From positions 27,259 through 91,258 of the forward strand of contig QNGE01001314.1 of assembly GCA_008508345.1 (NCBI GenBank): 64,000 nt of DNA, read 5' to 3'. The DNA comes from Paragonimus westermani. Its lineage: Eukaryota > Platyhelminthes > Trematoda > Plagiorchiida > Troglotrematidae. Both the position numbers and the translations under genes were made by a program. Under the pieces are notes generated by a model. That model was given only the letters and a program-made list of their open reading frames with translations. It was not told the origin of the DNA and made no database searches. Each line of letters starts with the position of its first letter. Position 1 is the stretch's first letter. Shown piece by piece: positions 59,620-64,000 of the stretch.

Positions 59620-59696
59620 CTGTCACGTGATTGATCAACTTGCGCGGTCAACCGTTCACATGACTAAATGTCGACGTTCAGCTGTCACGTGATTGA
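59620..59696. promoter_or_regulatory. Two identical 15-mers containing CACGTG
   Basis: CTGTCACGTGATTGA occurs at 59620-59634 and 59682-59696, 62 nt apart, with CACATG between them. CACGTG is the core E-box bound by bHLH-ZIP factors. An intronic regulatory element is possible, but repeat origin is equally so. Confidence 0.3.
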
Positions 59697-60113
59697 ATTT
59701 CGTGAATAAATGAATAGAATCCCAGGGTATTGTCTCTCATCACGATTTTCTTCACTGATCAGCCTTTCTCAGAAGACAATCGTTTTTTTGACCGTATAAT
59801 CTTAATGATCGTAGCTACCAGTTGCTTCACCGTAGTTGTGACGTCAATCATAACAATTTAATTCCATTTAAGCTGTTCTACGTACAGTTGAGTGAAAACA
59901 CAAGTCTATGGAATGCTTATTTTGAATACTCCTTCGTTTTACTATGAATATTTGGGTTATTATTTCTTCAAGCATGAATCGAACTTACATGGCGTTGTTT
60001 ATTGGTTAGAGTTGACGTTACATGTTGACTGAAACATTTAGTTGTGTTGGGTGTTTCGATGTGTCCGTTTTGACAACCTTCCCGTACTCTACTTCCTTCT
60101 TTTACTCGCACAG

Positions 60114-60434
60114 TCATTGCCCATCCCAAACCGAGAAGATGTGAATCACTTTGATCTAATCCATCTGCATATCTACTGGCTAGCTAACAGCAGCGAGCTA
60201 TTACAGTTTCTCAAAAATGATGTGGATCTTTGTGTGTCGTCTTTACCGGAACATCTAACACAAACTCTCGGTGGTTCGAACAGTTCAAGATCATCGTTGC
60301 ATGCTTGCCGTCAAGCTTTACACTTGCTTGCTGACGCTGTAGACCATTGCTTTCATGAGCTACGCGTAACGATGTCCAGTTTACTGCAACCGCTGCTATA
60401 CTGTTTAATTTATCCGGGAGATTCGGACGTACAG
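60114..60434 (+). CDS. AFDN: Afadin/canoe homologue, exon f: DIL domain, first part
   Basis: Exon of 321 nt (107 codons), phase 0 at both ends. A long pyrimidine tract with CTCGCACAG precedes it and CAG|GTAAGG ends it. The peptide has HLHIYWLANSSELLQFLKND, corresponding to the FWMANASELLNFIKQD helix of afadin, then long helices (HACRQALHLLADAVDHCF, ELRVTMSSLLQPLLYCL). DIL domains are helical bundles; in myosin V they bind cargo, in afadin their role is less clear. The open frame extends upstream to 60042, but those codons (MCWVFRC...) have no afadin match and lie before the acceptor, so I exclude them. The next exon follows after only 103 nt, the shortest intron seen. Confidence 0.93.
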
Positions 60435-60537
60435 GTAAGGATCTGTCTCTATCGTACAGGTGTGAGGTGAGTAGACTGGAAAGAAACTGTGTCTTTCATT
60501 CAAGTTTAACAACACGTTTCAACATTTTTTTCACCAG

Positions 60538-60909
60538 GATGACCTTCGAATGGACGATAAACCTCTCAATCCGCATAATTACCACGCCAGCTTGAAGGAC
60601 CCTGTGCGAATGCAAGCTATGATGCAACTGTTCAGTCTATTAATGCTGCAAGTCCGTCGAGCCAGACTGAACGCCTCATTGACAATTCAGTTATTTGCGC
60701 AGTTGTTTCATGTCCTCAACGCACACATATTTAATCAAGTACTAATCAATACGGAGGCGAAACCACGTCACGTGAGAGAAGACTCGAACGTTTGGTTGAC
60801 CCGCGTTGGTGCCACTCGGCTCACGAGGCGATTGGATCGGATCAAACATTGGGCACAACGTCATGGTTTAGAGAGGGCTGCCGAATGTCGCCTTCAACGA
60901 TGTGTTCAG
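60538..60909 (+). CDS. AFDN: Afadin/canoe homologue, exon g: DIL domain, second part
   Basis: Exon of 372 nt (124 codons), phase 0 at both ends, after TTTTTTTCACCAG and ending CAG|GTTTGT. It begins DDLRMDDK and continues through QAMMQLFSLLMLQVRRARLN, ASLTIQLFAQLFHVLNAHIF and HGLERAAECRLQRCVQ. These match the afadin DIL core (LRRCRVNAALTIQLFSQLFHFIN and QGLELAADCHLSRIVQ) almost helix for helix. This is one of the best conserved stretches in the window. The next afadin segment, which in other animals runs towards the PDZ domain, is not visible in the remaining 3 kb, so the gene continues beyond the window or after a long intron. Confidence 0.94.
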
Positions 60910-63900
60910 GTTTGTGTGCTTATGAACTTACTATCTTATCACTTGTTAATATTGTTTGTATAATTAACACGTGTGATAGATAGGGAATGCTGAACCCTGT
61001 CCAGTGTATCCACGATAGCCGTGCATCAACAGTGAATTCTGATGTTCCAACTGTCGCGTAACAATGTATGCATAAATTAAATAAAGGACGATTTTACAAA
61101 AAGAAGGATAAAGGGCATACTGTACAGAATCATAGTAAGTCTTTCCCAATGGTCAACTTTAATATGCTTATATTTTGAAGAACACATATTCATATGCAAA
61201 CTGTTTAATACCATATGAGATTAACAGGTCATCTAAGGGACAGTTGTGCCGCTCCTTCTTCGCCATTAACGTTGAAGATCTCAATAGATTTAACAACTCT
61301 GACCTTTAACAAATAAAAACCATGTTCACTCATCTTCACAACGAGTACCACAATATTGAAGTTACCCTCAAAATCAAGCAGGGAAATTAGACATCCTTTC
61401 TGGACGCTAGACTCACCAGACTTGAAAAATGATCTCGCATTAAAAACATTTTCCGAAAGATGACGTGGTCTAGTCAGTTGCTGCATTCCGAAGGCTTTGT
61501 GTCAGTCACGTACAAACGTGGGCACGTGCGAGCCCTATTCTAACGAGTTTGCGAAGTCTGTTCGTGTAAACATATTCCCCGGAACCCCAACTATGAAAAA
61601 TACTCCTGTCTAGAAAACATATCCCACTCATTCTGTCTACAAGCATTCTAAGCCACTTGATTCTCGATCCGTCTTTTCAATGGTACCACAGAAACAGTTG
61701 TTCATATTCTTGACCTTCAAAGCTGGCGATGTAACGCTCTTCATTGGGCAGAGACCGAAGGCATCACCAAACATCTTTTTTATGTCAGCAAAGCTCATTG
61801 TGCTACACCAAACAACACGCAATCCCTTAATTACAAGAAAATACCGGGTGTTCAGATTCGCCAAGCCATGCATTATTCATGAAGTTATCTGTACCCTCGT
61901 TTTGCACTACGTTGATCGCACAGTGAAGGCACTCCATGCTCGAATCTCAGGGTATCTCCACAAATGAATCCTGAAGGCCAAAAGCGTGGCAGCAAAAACT
62001 GCAATAACTGAATGTTCACATAAATCTGGGCACCAAGTGGATCCAGTTATTTGTCAGATTCCGAAGTGAACTAACCCAAAAGGCAAAAGCTGTGATCAAA
62101 TGTGGATGATGTTCAGTCCGAACTAATCTAAATGTCTGAACTTTTACTACTAGTGCACAATGATCGAATATATATGTTGTTCCCTGACGGTTGCTCACTT
62201 GATTGATGCATGAACTCCTAACCACGTACTATCCCATGTTATAGCGTTTCTTTTTTTACTGTCTGCATTCGTTGCTCTCTACTGTGATTACTCAATAATC
62301 TGATTGGTCAGTTTCATGAAATGAAAGACGATTGATCACTCTAAATGTTTGCCCACAGGCACTCATCGGTTCACTTGTGTGTGCTTCATTTTGTATGCGC
62401 AAATAGGAAGACTGAACAGACAAATGCATGAGCATACGGTTTGTATGAAGATCTTGGCGTTTTTCAAAAGTGGATGTTGTGTGAAACTGTGCAGCTGGAA
62501 ATCAGAAAAGAAGAGCCTTTAAAAAGCCCATCAATCCTGTCTTGTTAAGATCAAACTGCTCTAACTCCGAATCTTCTGAAACAACGGCTCACTAGTATGT
62601 ATCAACAAAGTAATCATTAAGGTAACCTATTGTTTCGGAATTAAACATAGTGCAGTATTCTACATTTTCCCATTCCAGTTACCAGCTTATAAAGCACTTG
62701 CACAATTCCTAATCTCATTCGTTGACATACTACGTCTGTCACAACATTATCGTAACCCACCGACATGTCTGAAGTTCTAATGAGCCTCATTACGTACGCT
62801 TGGAGGCCTTTGATTATTCGAAGGAGCACGGTTCACATGGTTCTGTCATGTATTGCTGTCTCAGACACTTCAGTTGGTAACTTCTTGTGAGAATACACCG
62901 TTTCAATCAACCGTTCAGTGCATTGTCAGAATATCATGTGAATAATCTTACGTTTGTTCCAATGTTTCCTATTGGACTGGTTATCACTTTTTAGCATAAT
63001 TAGACCAACGCATCGAATGACAAAGTCACCGTGATTCTATCTTCAATGTATGGTTTGCGTTACGGTTAGCACGAACAGTCGTGGCACACAATGTCACGTG
63101 AATTCAAGTTCTATCTCCCGCATAGCCCAACACTGATTTCTTTCATGGACCCTAGATCCCGCCATCACGCCTATTAGATCGTGTCTCACACATCACTTTC
63201 CCTGTTCACATATTCCTATAGAAATTTTGGAGAGCTAAATAAGCGATGGTGGTACACAGGTTCGCCGATGTAGCGCATGTCCTATTTAACTGGGATTCAA
63301 AATGGTCTGGGAGTAGTTGGCCAAAGGAAGCGGAGGATTCCCATGAACTGTTTCGACACAAATTGTGAAGTTTGATGAAAATAGCTCCTACTCCTCGTAG
63401 AGTATTGCTTCACCTCTCACGTGACTTGTGATTTCTTCCTTCTTATCTCGTATCCATTGTGTAGCCTGTGGAAGTATGGGTACTGATGTACCATAGTGAG
63501 GCGCAAAAGTGTCATATGGAATGCACCTTTGTTTGTGAGTAGTATAGTACGACTCGTGCACTCGAAAATTAACAAACAGTTCTCAACTTTAGGAAGACCG
63601 GATACTGGAAGCGATTATTAGAAACGTGCATATGTACTGTATTGGACGTGTAACCTGAGCGAATAACGATTCACTGCTGTCAATGGGTACGGATTTACGT
63701 CAACCATGCAAATTAGTGTTCCTGTCCGTTCCTTGTTTTCAAGTATCTTGTAACGGGTTTCGTGCCAGGCCAAGCTTTCTTCTACAGCAACAATGTTATT
63801 ACGGTGGCATACTGTTGACTGAACCGGGGTGCTGAATATATTCTTTATCTTAGACACAAATCTCACGAGTTTAACAACTCAATTCCTTCGGCTTCCGTTC

Positions 63901-64000
63901 GTCAAGATTTGGCTGATGGGTGAATCGAAGAGCTGTAAACAATAGATAGGAATGAAAACAGTAAAGTTACTACGGCTGATTTCATTCAAATTATGTTTCT
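60910..64000. other. Intron after exon g: no further afadin exon seen
   Basis: No PDZ-type or post-DIL afadin exon is recognised up to the window end. On the - strand, 61486-61229 reads KGCLISLLDFEGNFNIVVLVVKM, perhaps a ruined RT palm (a CPLSP..F / YADD-like order), and 61873-61637 reads MSFADIKKMFGDAFGLC. Both could belong to one dead retroelement. Near 62090-62160 a stretch resembles the SINE-B tail. Confidence 0.45.

Larger units (their letters stand above)
57069..60113. other. Intron e-f
   Basis: 3045-nt intron in phase 0. It holds a degraded SINE-B (57400-57560), a possible reversed hammerhead-type end (58530-58564), frames at 58600-58913 that may be retroelement debris (TLTPASVDKAVVIAKIFE), and a pair of identical 15-mers around CACGTG (59620 and 59682). 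Confidence 0.5.

Noticed and set aside
60042..60113. Upstream extension of exon f as coding sequence
   Set aside because: The frame is open, but a strong pyrimidine tract and CACAG acceptor lie at 60113, and the extra codons match no afadin segment.
1..64000. CRISPR array, operon or prophage
   Set aside because: No regularly spaced repeats, no compact gene clusters and clear spliced exons; the window is eukaryotic.

Overview
The window looks like nuclear DNA from a flatworm, most likely a digenean trematode. The evidence is short exons with GT..AG borders separated by introns of up to about 20 kb, no bacterial gene layout, moderate GC, and abundant RTE-like LINEs, Penelope-like elements (PLEs), tRNA-derived SINEs and hammerhead-ribozyme motifs of the kind known from schistosomes. 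The genus cannot be fixed from sequence alone.

Only one host gene is supported: an afadin/canoe homologue on the + strand. Seven exons join without a frame break: 18812-19109, 28722-28914, 32740-33169, 36356-36781, 56682-57068, 60114-60434 and 60538-60909. Together they make 2427 nt, or 809 codons. In order they encode a basic linker with the afadin-type FTRTLSNP / RRRRQQRIQNRM block, the second Ras-association (RA) domain, a proline-rich linker, an FHA domain, and the dilute-type DIL region. The first RA domain and the C-terminal PDZ part were not found, so the gene is cut at both ends. Afadin links nectins and Ras/Rap signalling to actin at cell junctions.

Layout. 1-18.8 kb: no recognised host exon; a hammerhead-like motif near 0.27 kb, a pair of related 0.4-kb repeats bracketing a LINE relic (3.0-6.4 kb), a GIY-YIG retroelement tail (6.86-7.62 kb), a PLE end (11.4 kb) and a tRNA-like SINE (13.4 kb). 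19.1-28.7 kb: intron with a hairpin, a GC-rich two-unit repeat and a Smalpha-like hammerhead. 28.9-36.4 kb: two introns with SINE copies, one carrying a nearly intact hammerhead. 36.8-56.7 kb: a 19.9-kb intron filled with a reversed LINE, a PLE, SINEs and microsatellites. 57-64 kb: DIL exons, then unassigned intron.

The most striking signal is a SINE family (best copy 43757-43985) with a tRNA-like polymerase III head followed by what reads as a complete type I hammerhead ribozyme. A second copy (33503-33547) keeps stems I and II through compensating changes. Related motifs sit at several other places. None of this was tested by alignment software, folding software or database search.
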